Of a stretch of 64,000 bases of DNA, positions 51,501 through 59,383 are shown piece after piece. How positions within the stretch are numbered: position 1 is the first letter of the stretch; the number at the start of each line of letters is the position of its first letter. The stretch is from Archegozetes longisetosus. Its lineage: Eukaryota > Arthropoda > Arachnida > Sarcoptiformes > Trhypochthoniidae. The translations under genes were made by a program, and so were the position numbers. The stretch spans positions 372,001-436,000 of the forward strand of contig JAEMBT020000001.1 of NCBI GenBank assembly GCA_018873245.2. The letters are read 5' to 3'. Under the pieces are notes generated by a model. It saw nothing but the letters and a program-made list of their open reading frames with translations. It was not told where the DNA came from and searched no databases.

Positions 51501-54500
51501 GTGCTAAAAGTAATAGGTTCTTATTTTATTAGATACAAATTTGAATCAGACTTCCTGATAACTTCATTTTTCTAAATTGAAAACAATTAAACTTTACTAG
51601 AATTAAGACTACCAATTTTAAATATTTGAATGCTTGCCATACAGCAATTAATATAGAAATATATTATATATAAAAAAATATGCAGTCAGACTTGAGACTG
51701 GCAATTTGTGGTTATAAAAGCTGAACCACGTGACTAATTACTAAGTGAACAGTATGGCTGGATTCAGCTTGACCAGCTGAAAGCGTCGATACTTCACATG
51801 ATCTTTGATCCCGACAGTATTATTGGTCATATATCATAATATAGGTCATATATTAGGTCATATATTATAATAGCTCATGCTAACTATTATTATCAGACTA
51901 TAAGTGCGGTGTAAAACTTTATGCTAAGGTTTCGGAATAGGTGGCAATCAGAGAAAATTCATTGTTTGCTACTTTTACACTGAAAAAGTTTCGCAATTTG
52001 CATAAAGTTTTAAGTTTAACATAAGCATCGTAATTTTCTCTCAATACTCGTACTATTATTTCTCAATTTTTCTCTTAATTATATACAGTTAGTATATAGA
52101 TAACAATTTTAATTTTCAAATAAAAACATTGATTTTAATGTTAGAAATTTAATTATAAATTTGCTTTATTACTTGTTAACCTTTATCTCATAAAGTATGT
52201 TAAAAACTTTGAATCTTTTTCATCTGCCTCTATAAAACTGTTCAAATTTATCCTGACTTAATAACTGTACTTATCTTTATATAGTTCACTTGTATTTCTT
52301 CAATTATTTGCACAAGTTTTCAAACTTATTTGTAACAAAGGTCCTACAGTAGGCTTGGAAAAACCCTCGTTATGAGATTTTCAGTTAGGGTATTACTGCC
52401 ACCTATTCCGAAAGCCGACTAACTTTATATTATACCTTTCCAAACCCATCCGGTAACCTCTGACCTTTACCTCGTTCATATGACCTTATTATTTTTCATT
52501 TTTTGTAACTGTACTAATACATTTGATTAATGATTACAGAAATTCCTTAGGATTATGCAGTTTGATGTTGGCGTGAATTAGACATGTGCATCATAAACTT
52601 GTAGGTGCGGATGTTTGCAAATATCTACATGATTTGGCGGATGCAGAACGGGTGTAGGTGCCATCTTTTAAAATGGAATACCCGCATTGAAATTGTGCAA
52701 TAAGATTGAATGCAAGCACAGGGTGTTTCAAAAAGAAGTAAATTAAAGTAAAGACATTACTCGAAAACTACTTAGTCTTTTTAAACGAATTTTTAAAAAT
52801 ACAGAATGTTAATTACTATCCTGGAAATATGGTGACAAGCCAGTTTTGGAACTTCTAAATTTCAGAGAGAAGATTATTGCTCTGGACAGTTCCCGATTCA
52901 TTGGTGAACAAATTGATTGGCCTCCATATAGTCCATATCTCAATCATTGTGACTATTATTTATAGGGTTACTCGGAAGAAAAAGTTTATGCTCAGAGCCC
53001 TCAAAGCTTAGAACAACTCTCAAAAACTGAAATTGTCAACATTCCAAATACTGTATTGAATGATGTTATCGATAACTTTCAAGTCCGACTGCAGTACATC
53101 CATCGAGAGAACGGCTGGCATATCGAACATATCCTGTCATAGTATGCTATTATTCTTTGTTTTATAAAAAATGATGTAAAAATATTAAATAGTTCTCTAG
53201 TAATGAATTTTCGCTTTCACCGGTCCTTTTTGAAACATCCTGTATAATATTGAAACGATTGTTCGCCACACCTGCGGCCAATTTATCGAGTGAACGGAAC
53301 TTCTAATTATACTGGATTAACACTAATACATAGGAGATTACGTATAAACCCAGATAAAGTCGAAAAAATGCTACTCATTAGATCGAATTTGGATGTTACA
53401 AAAAATAATTTAGGTATTATTTTAAATATGAATCAACTTGAAACAATTTTGCAATGCTTCAATTCAGGTTTAATAAAGATATTGAAATGCTGTTAATTAC
53501 GGGTATTTTGCGGATATCTGCAATAATTTTGTTGCGGATGCGGTGTAAGGCTTGGCGGTTGCGGGTGCAACAATTTCAGAAGATGCACATCTTTAGTGTG
53601 AATCAAAAACAGATTTCTGGTTTTTGCCTTCATCAGTGCCAGGTAGTGCTACAAAGTTAAACTACAAATAAACTATGAACTATGTCTATCCCATTACAAT
53701 ATACGGCCAATAACATTGTCGAGGTCAAAGGTCATGTGATAGGGTCATGTGTGGTATCAACGATTTCAGCTGGTCGAGCTGAGTCCAACCATACCACTCA
53801 CTTAGCAATTGGTTGCGTCGCTCAGCTTTTATGGTCACAAACCAATAGTCTGAAGTCTGTCTAAAAATGCTAACTGTAATAAATTGATTTTTTATTTGAT
53901 GTATCGATAAATTCAGAGCATTCGATGGGCGGACCTCAGATTATCCTTTAAGTATTCGGGTTAAAAATCAATATATGACACTCAACTCTTATTTACAATG
54001 AAAATAAATCTCTCGTTTATGGGCTGTTGATAGAAAATAGTAAATAAGGCTTATTGATTAGCAAAATCTGAATGCTTAGATTTTAGCGAATGCAGATTCT
54101 GTACTTGTATTAATTTTTTGATCAAATCTATTTTTAGAGAAAATTGCGTTATAAGAATGTATTAAAACAAATCAAAGTGAATGATTACATTCACAGAATT
54201 AATAGTGATTTTCGGCTCAACAAAAAAGGAAAAAATATTGTACGAATCATTACGTCTCAAGCAATTTATTATTTCTATTTCTGCTTTCAGTTTATCGAAT
54301 GATCCATTGCATTTGAACCTTTATATCTTGTGTTAATTACAAATTTACACGATATTAAAAATAACATCTCTGGATCGAAGCAAAAGGTATTCAGATTATC
54401 TAAACATAAACTAATCAAATCTAATCCACGACCTTATTTATCATTTATTAGAAAGTTTCTATATCCTCACTGTTTATTCTTATTTATTCAGATCGCACAA

Positions 54501-57500
54501 ATTGCAACAAAACTCTTGCGTAAAGGTTTCTTCTTAAAATGTGAGGTAACGACTTCAATCATTCGCATAATTATTCAAACTCTTGAACAGTCTGCAAATT
54601 GTTAAATTTAAAGAAAATAATCTAAAGAACTGGGTCTAACAATTATTAAGTATAGGATGAAACAACCAACCTTCAAGTTTTAAACTTTCGCAGCGTGTCT
54701 GTTCTGAGTTTATAAAAGTTCAAAGTTCAAAGAAATAAAATCGAGTTCAGTTTATGATCGTAAGGTATCTCTGTTCTGCTCACAAGCCACTTAAGTTGAT
54801 TCTAAGATTTGAAAGCATTTATTATAATTTTAGAACTGTAATTTTCGTCTTTTTGCAACACATTTGCAAAAAGTAAGAGAATCGATGTGATACATTAACT
54901 AATCAATAAAGTTTAAAAATGTTACTCAAATGAATGAGTGCGTATAATAAGCGTTAATCATCATTGAACCGCTTAAAAGATGAGCACACATTTGAGTATT
55001 TGGGCAGTTCGAGAATATTATTCGACGAGTCATCATATGTCTTATATTAATCAAACAGTATTAAATGGCTTCATAAATATAGTCTTGTTGGGTGCTTTTA
55101 TTCTTCATATTATTCGACTGCTATTCAGACGATTAATTGAATGCAGTACTGTCAAAGCATTTTTTCAATAGTGCTCACAGCCTTATCTAGAATTGAGACT
55201 TTGCTTTTGTTTGGTGCCCAATCCTGTCTGACAGATACATTAGTTGAAAGGATGCAACAGGAAAGACATCATAAGTTGAAGCAACTGAATAAAATCCATA
55301 AAATTTTTTAAGATTATATCTGATCATCAATAAAATCGTTTTGAATTGCATCCGATAAAGTCATAAAATTACAAGTAAATCTAATTTTAAAATATAATTA
55401 ATTGATATAGAATTTGGGTGAGCTCTTATGTCAATTAGTTTATAGCTCTAGTCTCTAGATTACAACTATTTATATTTTTAGCTACTCAAAAGTTTATTTA
55501 TGTGTTTGCTCAAAGCCCAAGATCGAGATTGCATTGCTTTTCCTAATCATCACTTCATAGCTTTGATTGCAACCAATTCTAGAATAATGTGTTTTTTGTC
55601 AAATATATTTAATTAATCAGTTGAAAAACAATACACCGAACAATAAATGCGCGAAAGAAAGATTGACCAATTACCGACTCGGGTGCAATTTCTGAGATAT
55701 AGGTGAAACATTTGACGAAATGTTTAGAGTATTCAACGGAACTGCAATTTAGTTTTTATCCTCCATATTTCAATTTTAATGGAAGTTTTGAATAAAATTT
55801 GTCACAAGTATGAGCTTTCAAATTTTAAATTACAATATCCTTTACTTCAAAGAGTTAAGTTTATGCATTACAATTTAAATTGATAGGCAAATAGAATGAA
55901 GTACAAAGACTTGAGCAATAAAAATCTTTTGAAAAACGAATCAATTACAATTTTTTTTCAGAATTTTGCACTTAGAGTTTTCCTTCAACGAGGTTTGACT
56001 ACGAAAAGAATTAGATTTTTTTTGTATTTTTGTCGATAAACTATGAGATAAAGGCTGGCTTTCAATTGGTTTTCCATCGCGTTTGAGCTAATAAAATAGA
56101 ACATACTTTTAGATTTGGATAAGGTTCAACATTTCAATTCAAGGAAAATGGATATAAGGAAAAAATTTCCAATCAATTCACTAACCATTTTCAATTTTAA
56201 CTACTTTAAACGATATGGATCATGACATACAGATTAATTTCTGGATGTTCAATAAGAGAAGCAAAACGTATGGGACTTCTACAAGATAATTTGTGCAACA
56301 GAACTTTGATTCAATGGTAAATCAATTGTAAAAAGCTTTTTCCAAAAATTACATTCAGTACACGCGACTTGGCTTCTACTAATAATTAAGGTTTGAGGAA
56401 AGCAAGCGGAATGGGAATAAATGTTTTTGAGAAGACCCTTCACTTGTCATACAATAGGTTTTAGACTTTGATGTAAAGTGCATTTGAGCTGTCATCCAAA
56501 TTATTGTAAAGCACTCAAAAGGTTGAAAAATATTGAAAATTACTTTAGGTTTTATCAAATATTTTTCGTGAAATGCAGCTCAAAATGTCGTTCTTCAGTA
56601 ACTACAACTTGTAAACACAAAATCCCATCTTTATTTTGATTCTTTTTGAAAGGAATGATATTTTTAAACAATTTACTAAAAAAGTCAGTTCTTTGAATAG
56701 AAATCATTTTGCAGAAATTGATTCGGTGTTGAAGCAACTGAAATACAAGACTTGGATTAAATCTTCTGCTGATGGATTTTTCAGTTGTCTTATCTTTTAG
56801 AAGTGAATCATTTAGAGAAATTGATCAATTTTAGGCTTATTTCTTCAGAGTTTGAATAATTTGCAAGGTAAACCAATCAATGTGAACATTTTTATGCCAT
56901 TTAAAGGGACAAGTGCTCGTGAAAACTTGAACGCTTTAATATTAACTATCGAATGAGTTGTCATTCAATTATTGATGAATACTGCTCAGCTTATTTCTAC
57001 ATTTAAAAAAGAAGAGTATTGTTTCAACACTATAGGGCACTCACTCTATATTCTCACATTCTTTTCGCCTCTTTGTGGACTAATTTTGATAAAACAAAAT
57101 TAAGTTACAACAATAATCAACTTATTTGCTCACATAAAATATCATATTTTTGCACACGTTCTAATTATGAAATCTATATTATATGAAAATCATTCAAATA
57201 CAGAAGAATGAATGAGCTTTGTTTTGGGAGTCTTTTTAAATTGCTTGTGCTAAACTTTAGATAACAATTTTTGGAAATTATTACAAAAGAGCAGCTGTTC
57301 CACTCGTCACTTAAAGTAAGTAATTCGACGAAGGCATAAATCTTTGGTGAAACTAACTTTAGAAATATTTGATTCAGTTAAGTATAGGATCGAAACTTTT
57401 ATTCAAGACATTCTACTGACCAATACCAAATTAATAGTGAACAATTGATGCTCTTTCCTATAAAGTAACTATGTTGTTAGCCTAAGACTTCTCCATTTCT

Positions 57501-59383
57501 GACTGACTTATAATCAATATTTTGCTAAAATGTTGAAGTAAGTCTACGCAATACTTCAAAATAATATGACTGCAAAATGAATGGTTCAATAAATAATAAC
57601 TGTATTATCTATTAGACGATAACAACAGTATCAATATTCTGTAGTATTACAACTCATTACGAATATCTGTCGCCTTAAATATTTAAGCAAAATTCAATCA
57701 TTTTTAGCTTTATTGAAAATCATGTTTGGAGTCAATATTAGATAATACTAAATGCATTTTAAGCGTAAACTCAAACTAAATATTATTGTTGATAAACGTG
57801 ATCGCCGTAATAAGGAGAGAAACATATAGTGCAGAGCACAACTCACTCTTAGAAAAAAGTTATTCAATTATAAAATACAAGTATTATATAAGTGTTTACT
57901 TGAAAGACCCTCTTCTTCGAATAAACACTATTTTATTGGAATGTTCTGCTAAGAAAAAAGTTGACGATCACTGAGTCCAATACATTTGGGCAAAAAATTT
58001 TAAGTAAAATATTGAAAGAAATCAATCATTTTTCATGACATAGAAAAAAGTTAAACTCGGTTACACACGAGTCACCAGATGAGTAAATATGAAAAGCAAA
58101 AAAAGCATTTTTAAAGCCTAAACCTTTCGCCTCCGAGCAAAAAGCAATCTCTAGAGCTTGCAACTCGAATTAAATCAGTGATAGCTTGTTATACTCAATT
58201 CTCTTATCCCTATCCTGGCTTTTATTGAGTTAAGTAATGTTAAGTCTCTATATTAATATTTAAATATATTACGCGTGAAATGCTCAAGTTAGATCCGAGT
58301 AAAAATCAGTGAAATTACTTCCTGTTCGTTTCTACTTTGGTATAGAATATAAATATTGTGTTTGATATTTTTGTACTTAATAACTTCATAACAACGTTTA
58401 TTCATAAAAAATTGAAGCATTATGAGAAGATTTCGAAATTATTTTACAAAAAGAAGAAAAATAGTAATAATCATAAAATTAATCATAAAACAGTAATAGG
58501 AAAAGTTTCATAAATAAGAGATAGACTGCAAGCGAAGGTATCTTAAGGTACAGTACATTTGTATTAATAGAAAGTTCCAAAATAAAGCCAAAGTATAACT
58601 AAGGTTTCTTTAGGCATCTTATTTCCCGAATGTATTTGCCGCGCAATCAGGGAATTTAGTGATAAAATAACAGTTTATCTTTCTAACAAACTTCTTCTTT
58701 TGCCTTTTATTTCATATTAAAAGCTTTAGTCGTAAACATTTGATTTAATGACTTGAATTTGACGATCTCTTAAAGCTAAAACTTTAAAACTTAACGAGCT
58801 TTTCATAATAGGAACGATTTGACGTTCTGAAGAATAAAATGTTATTACAAAACAATATGTTGTACCCAAGGTTTAAGAGTGAAGACCAAACTTACATTAA
58901 TATATGGTAAAACATAGCATGGAATCCACGCGGCCTCTCAAGAAAGTTATGCAAATGGTTTTGAAATATTCGATATCGCGGGTCTCTCTGCCTGACGGGC
59001 TTATAAACGATGGGTCGGCCCAATAGACTCATCCTCTGTTGTTGCGATCTTTTACAGGCGGCGAAAGCAGTTAGCGATGGTGACCGCGATCGAGACCGCG
59101 ATCGAAAAAATCTTATTATGTCACTCTCGCAGCGCTCGTGATGGTTATGTCCATCACTACTGCCTTTTCCATTTTCAACATCTGTCAACTCCAGAAATTC
59201 CACTCTTGCTTTACGTTCCTTCGCATGTGAAATAATGTTGACATCACTTCTATTTGAGGCCATCATTATAGAGATCGGATGATAGCAATGATTATTGTTT
59301 TCGTTCTGATATATTTGTTGAGGTTCACTTTCCTCCAATTCCAATGATTCGTCTGACGATTCACTGGCCGACACTATCGTCAT
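22408..59383 (-). CDS. KCNQ: KCNQ (Kv7) voltage-gated potassium channel (whole gene, two alternative first exons)
   Basis: Distal-start mRNA: exons 58896-59383, 32367-32457, 31036-31162, 30289-30438, 30175-30200, 29974-30102, 28851-28895, 28708-28773, 28432-28616, 28037-28114, 27553-27755, 25146-25238, 24416-24489, 24219-24346, 23503-23599 and 22408-23409. These sum to 2982 bp, 993 aa plus stop, with no frame break. The proximal start replaces the first exon with 42430-42923 (995 aa). Tetrameric plasma-membrane channel: S1 about 164-183, S2 and S2-S3 linker 194-235, S3 236-255, S4 about 259-278, S5 295-316, pore 330-352, S6 353-388, IQ helix A near 405, helix B about 576-605, helices C/D about 605-672. 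Linker and C-terminal wording ([22 protein letters not shown]) is closer to vertebrate KCNQ2-5 than to KCNQ1. Family assignment is certain; orthology within it is inference. Confidence 0.96.
23503..23599 (-). CDS. KCNQ: KCNQ exon (between helices C and D), 97 bp
   Basis: Acceptor TTCTTATACAG, donor GTATGA. Encodes [20 protein letters not shown] then [12 protein letters not shown]. Resembles the C-D linker of Kv7 channels. Phase 2 in, 0 out. Confidence 0.93.
24219..24346 (-). CDS. KCNQ: KCNQ exon (helix B and start of helix C), 128 bp
   Basis: Acceptor CTATAAAATAG, donor GTATAT. Encodes [38 protein letters not shown] and NVQA. This block is nearly invariant in KCNQ channels ([31 protein letters not shown]). 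Confidence 0.96.
24416..24489 (-). CDS. KCNQ: KCNQ exon (helix B start), 74 bp
   Basis: Acceptor GTTTGTTTTAG, donor GTATGA. Encodes (D)[20 protein letters not shown] then SLRK. It leads directly into helix B, the second calmodulin-binding helix. Confidence 0.9.
25146..25238 (-). CDS. KCNQ: KCNQ linker exon, 93 bp
   Basis: Acceptor TTATTCCAATCTCAG, donor GTAAGA; phase 1 in and 1 out, so skippable. Encodes [20 protein letters not shown] and [14 protein letters not shown] is a good match to a basophilic kinase site. The frame is fixed by both neighbours, but conservation cannot be judged from one sequence. Confidence 0.7.
25617..25715. repeat. TG-rich simple repeat
   Basis: Imperfect GTGT and GTGTGTGTC units. 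On the minus (transcribed) strand this is CA-rich, a sequence class that can influence splicing of nearby exons. Confidence 0.6.
25866..25991 (-). CDS. Candidate KCNQ cassette exon, 126 bp, phase 1-1
   Basis: Between acceptor GATTGCTTTACAG and donor ACAG|GTTGGG lies a stop-free segment of 126 bp, clearly less AT-rich than its flanks. In the phase required by its neighbours it reads [32 protein letters not shown] and AIEFPTIST. It would add 42 residues between helices A and B without changing the frame. The donor is weak and I know no counterpart, so it may be optional or spurious. Confidence 0.45.
27553..27755 (-). CDS. KCNQ: KCNQ linker exon, 203 bp
   Basis: Acceptor TAATTGTTAG, donor GTAAGT. 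Encodes [38 protein letters not shown] and [20 protein letters not shown]. Basic, Ser-rich and probably disordered; RRHKST is a plausible phosphorylation site. Phase 2 in, 1 out. Confidence 0.85.
28037..28114 (-). CDS. KCNQ: KCNQ linker exon, 78 bp
   Basis: Acceptor CGTCAATGCAG, donor GTAAGT; phase 2 in and 2 out, so the exon can be skipped without a frame change. Encodes [20 protein letters not shown] and STGVS. Ser/Lys-rich, in the variable region between helices A and B. A second AG six codons in would shift the frame and is not used. Confidence 0.8.
28432..28616 (-). CDS. KCNQ: KCNQ exon 8/9 (S6 end and calmodulin IQ helix A), 185 bp
   Basis: Acceptor TTTGCTTAAAG, donor GTAAGT. Encodes [39 protein letters not shown] and [23 protein letters not shown] is the IQ-type helix A that binds apo-calmodulin in Kv7 channels. 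QRQKH lies in the S6-helix A PIP2 region. Confidence 0.95.
28708..28773 (-). CDS. KCNQ: KCNQ exon 7b (S6 first half), 66 bp
   Basis: Acceptor TTTTTGATTAG, donor GTAGGC. Encodes [20 protein letters not shown] then PA. Followed in frame by G of the next exon to form the S6 PAG hinge. Confidence 0.94.
28851..28895 (-). CDS. KCNQ: KCNQ exon 7a (selectivity filter), 45 bp
   Basis: Acceptor GTGAATCACAG, donor GTGAGT. Encodes [15 protein letters not shown]. The filter is TVGYG rather than the TIGYG of most KCNQ channels, and is preceded by Cys where KCNQ has Thr. The remainder of the ancestral 111-bp exon is in the next exon, 77 bp away (45+66=111). Confidence 0.95.
29974..30102 (-). CDS. KCNQ: KCNQ exon 6 (S5 and turret), 129 bp
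   Basis: Acceptor TTTAATTAG, donor GTATGT. Encodes [34 protein letters not shown] and FADALWWGV. The S5 residue that is Trp in KCNQ2-5 (the retigabine site, TAWYIGF) is Val here, so retigabine-type openers would be expected to bind poorly. Short turret. Confidence 0.95.
30175..30200 (-). CDS. KCNQ: KCNQ 26-nt microexon (S4-S5 linker)
   Basis: Acceptor TTTGCTCAATCAG, then 26 nt encoding the end of a Gly codon plus SVVYAHRQ, then donor GTATGT. Preceded by an 88-bp intron (30201-30288). Phase 1 in, 0 out. Supplies the S4-S5 linker residues needed between WKLLG and ELITT. Confidence 0.92.
30289..30438 (-). CDS. KCNQ: KCNQ exon 4 (S3 and S4), 150 bp, ends at a GC donor
   Basis: Encodes (D)[20 protein letters not shown] then [19 protein letters not shown] and GGTWKLL. 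S4 reads R-x2-R-x2-Q-x2-R-x2-R-x2-R, with the neutral Gln at the third charge position typical of KCNQ and Arg where KCNQ1 has His. It ends TTA G followed by GCATGT, a GC donor: no GT in the open extension keeps the conserved sequence. With the 26-nt microexon the total is 176 bp, exactly ancestral exons 4 (79) plus 5 (97). Confidence 0.93.
   Translation of the reverse strand: MSSLLLHQSWFWPLEVQDKYLPHQLSVGYDSSKFCVWFEWIGEGEHGNY
31036..31162 (-). CDS. KCNQ: KCNQ exon 3 (S2 and S2-S3 linker), 127 bp
   Basis: Acceptor TTAATGCAG, donor GTAATC. Encodes [20 protein letters not shown] then [18 protein letters not shown]. It carries the S2 charge-transfer Glu/Phe region and the basic S2-S3 linker implicated in PIP2 binding. 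Length and phase equal the conserved vertebrate exon 3. Confidence 0.95.
32367..32457 (-). CDS. KCNQ: KCNQ exon 2 (S1), 91 bp
   Basis: Acceptor TTCAATTTAG, donor GTATGT. Encodes [20 protein letters not shown] and [10 protein letters not shown], the S1 helix and S1-S2 loop. The 91-bp length and phases (2 in, 0 out) match the conserved vertebrate KCNQ exon 2. Confidence 0.95.
32458..42429 (-). other. KCNQ intron between proximal first exon and exon 2 (10 kb)
   Basis: AT-rich. No transposon ends and no further KCNQ exon recognised. Open frames of 60-85 codons occur on both strands without any domain I can name. One perfect small palindrome at 33203-33223. Confidence 0.6.
33203..33223. repeat. 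Perfect palindrome, 9-bp arms
   Basis: GAGCGTCAA, CGT, TTGACGCTC. Unusually GC-rich for this intron. Could be a protein-binding site or a chance hairpin. Confidence 0.5.
42430..42923 (-). CDS. KCNQ: KCNQ proximal alternative first coding exon
   Basis: ATG at 42921-42923 with an in-frame TAA upstream. Encodes 164 residues ending [16 protein letters not shown]..., [12 protein letters not shown] and [10 protein letters not shown], the same pre-S1 block as the distal exon but diverged: RDPRYR is replaced by a basic [12 protein letters not shown] run. Donor GTAAGT (42429-42424) is in phase 2, identical to the distal exon, so both splice to 32457 in frame. A second promoter close to 43 kb is implied. 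The rest of the N-terminus is unrelated by eye. Confidence 0.88.
48542..48577. repeat. (GA)18 microsatellite
   Basis: 36 bp of uninterrupted GA (CT on the transcribed strand) inside the KCNQ intron, preceded by a degenerate GA-rich lead-in. Likely length-polymorphic. Confidence 0.95.
51684..51845 (+). repeat. Left arm of the long inverted repeat
   Basis: Inverted counterpart of 53685-53862. Ends near ATATCATAATATAGG, where a short tandem GGTCATATAT repeat continues to about 51880. Confidence 0.75.
51812..51880. repeat. Short tandem repeat GGTCATATAT(nATAAT)
   Basis: Three units of GGTCATATAT with variable spacers at the inner end of the left arm. Confidence 0.6.
51923..52420. mobile_element. 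Small element with TTTCGGAATAGGTGGCA inverted repeats
   Basis: TTTCGGAATAGGTGGCAAT at 51930-51948 and its inverse at 52395-52413 are nearly perfect. The 8-bp direct repeat AACTTTAT lies at 51915-51922 and 52421-52428, equally spaced (7 bp) outside each. This fits an insertion of about 498 bp whose outermost bases have diverged. No coding content. Confidence 0.5.
52718..53244 (+). mobile_element. Deleted mariner-like element
   Basis: Ends ACAGGGTGTTTCAAAAAG at 52718 and ACAGGATGTTTCAAAAAG on the minus strand from the right end (17 of 18 bases identical). At about 527 bp it keeps only the last part of a transposase gene. Inserted in the hAT-like element. Confidence 0.8.
52850..53142 (+). pseudogene. 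mariner-like transposase C-terminal remnant
   Basis: Reads [53 protein letters not shown] and [17 protein letters not shown] before a stop. These are the conserved WPPxSPDLNPxDYxLWGYLK and GGHIEH blocks of a mariner/Tc1 lineage. It carries at least one internal stop (where Trp is expected before GY) and lacks the N-terminal two-thirds. Confidence 0.8.
53685..53862 (-). repeat. Right arm of the long inverted repeat
   Basis: Read on the minus strand it starts AGACAGACTTCAGACT and runs parallel to the left arm, with one short insertion around ACATGACCCTATCACATGACC. It contains a spurious 60-codon open frame. Confidence 0.75.
58896..59383 (-). CDS. KCNQ: KCNQ distal alternative first coding exon
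   Basis: ATG at 59381-59383 with an in-frame TAA upstream. Encodes 162 residues: acidic start ([17 protein letters not shown]), an RS repeat ([10 protein letters not shown]), then the conserved KCNQ pre-S1 block [21 protein letters not shown] and [10 protein letters not shown]. It ends ...CAT ATA TTA AT with donor GTAAGT (58895-58890), phase 2. The G opening exon 2 (32457) completes Met. It keeps the RDPRYR motif typical of the family. The first intron is 26.4 kb from here. Confidence 0.9.

Larger units (their letters stand above)
52579..53595. mobile_element. Probable hAT-like element with GCGG-rich subterminal repeats, interrupted
   Basis: Ends TAGACATGTGCATC (52579) and, on the minus strand, TAAAGATGTGCATC (from 53595). 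Flanks GCGTGAAT (52571-52578) and GTGTGAAT (53596-53603) match at 7 of 8, as an aged 8-bp duplication. Just inside both ends are motifs like TGCGGAT, GGCGGATG and GCGGGTG, resembling hAT subterminal repeats. The mariner fragment at 52718-53244 splits it. Confidence 0.45.
51684..53862. mobile_element. Long-inverted-repeat element hosting nested insertions
   Basis: Arms of about 160-178 bp at 51684-51845 and 53685-53862 are inverted copies, roughly three-quarters identical by eye. Shared blocks include AGNCAGACTTNAGACT, ATAAAAGCTGA, GACCAGCTGAAA and GTTATTGG/TATTATTGG. The outer flanks AAAAATATGC (left) and AAAAATGC (right) are similar, perhaps a worn target duplication. No transposase of its own is seen. 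About half the interior is later insertions. Superfamily unknown. Confidence 0.75.
42924..58895 (-). other. KCNQ intron between the two first exons (16 kb)
   Basis: The 5' end of the proximal transcript, and its promoter, should lie just above 42923. I see no clear TATA or initiator. Contains a GA microsatellite and the transposon stack at 51.7-53.9 kb. Otherwise AT-rich, with no supported gene. Confidence 0.6.

Noticed and set aside
53682-53864. 60-codon plus-strand frame in the right arm at 53.7 kb.
   Set aside because: It lies wholly inside an inverted-repeat arm and its inverse copy does not preserve it.
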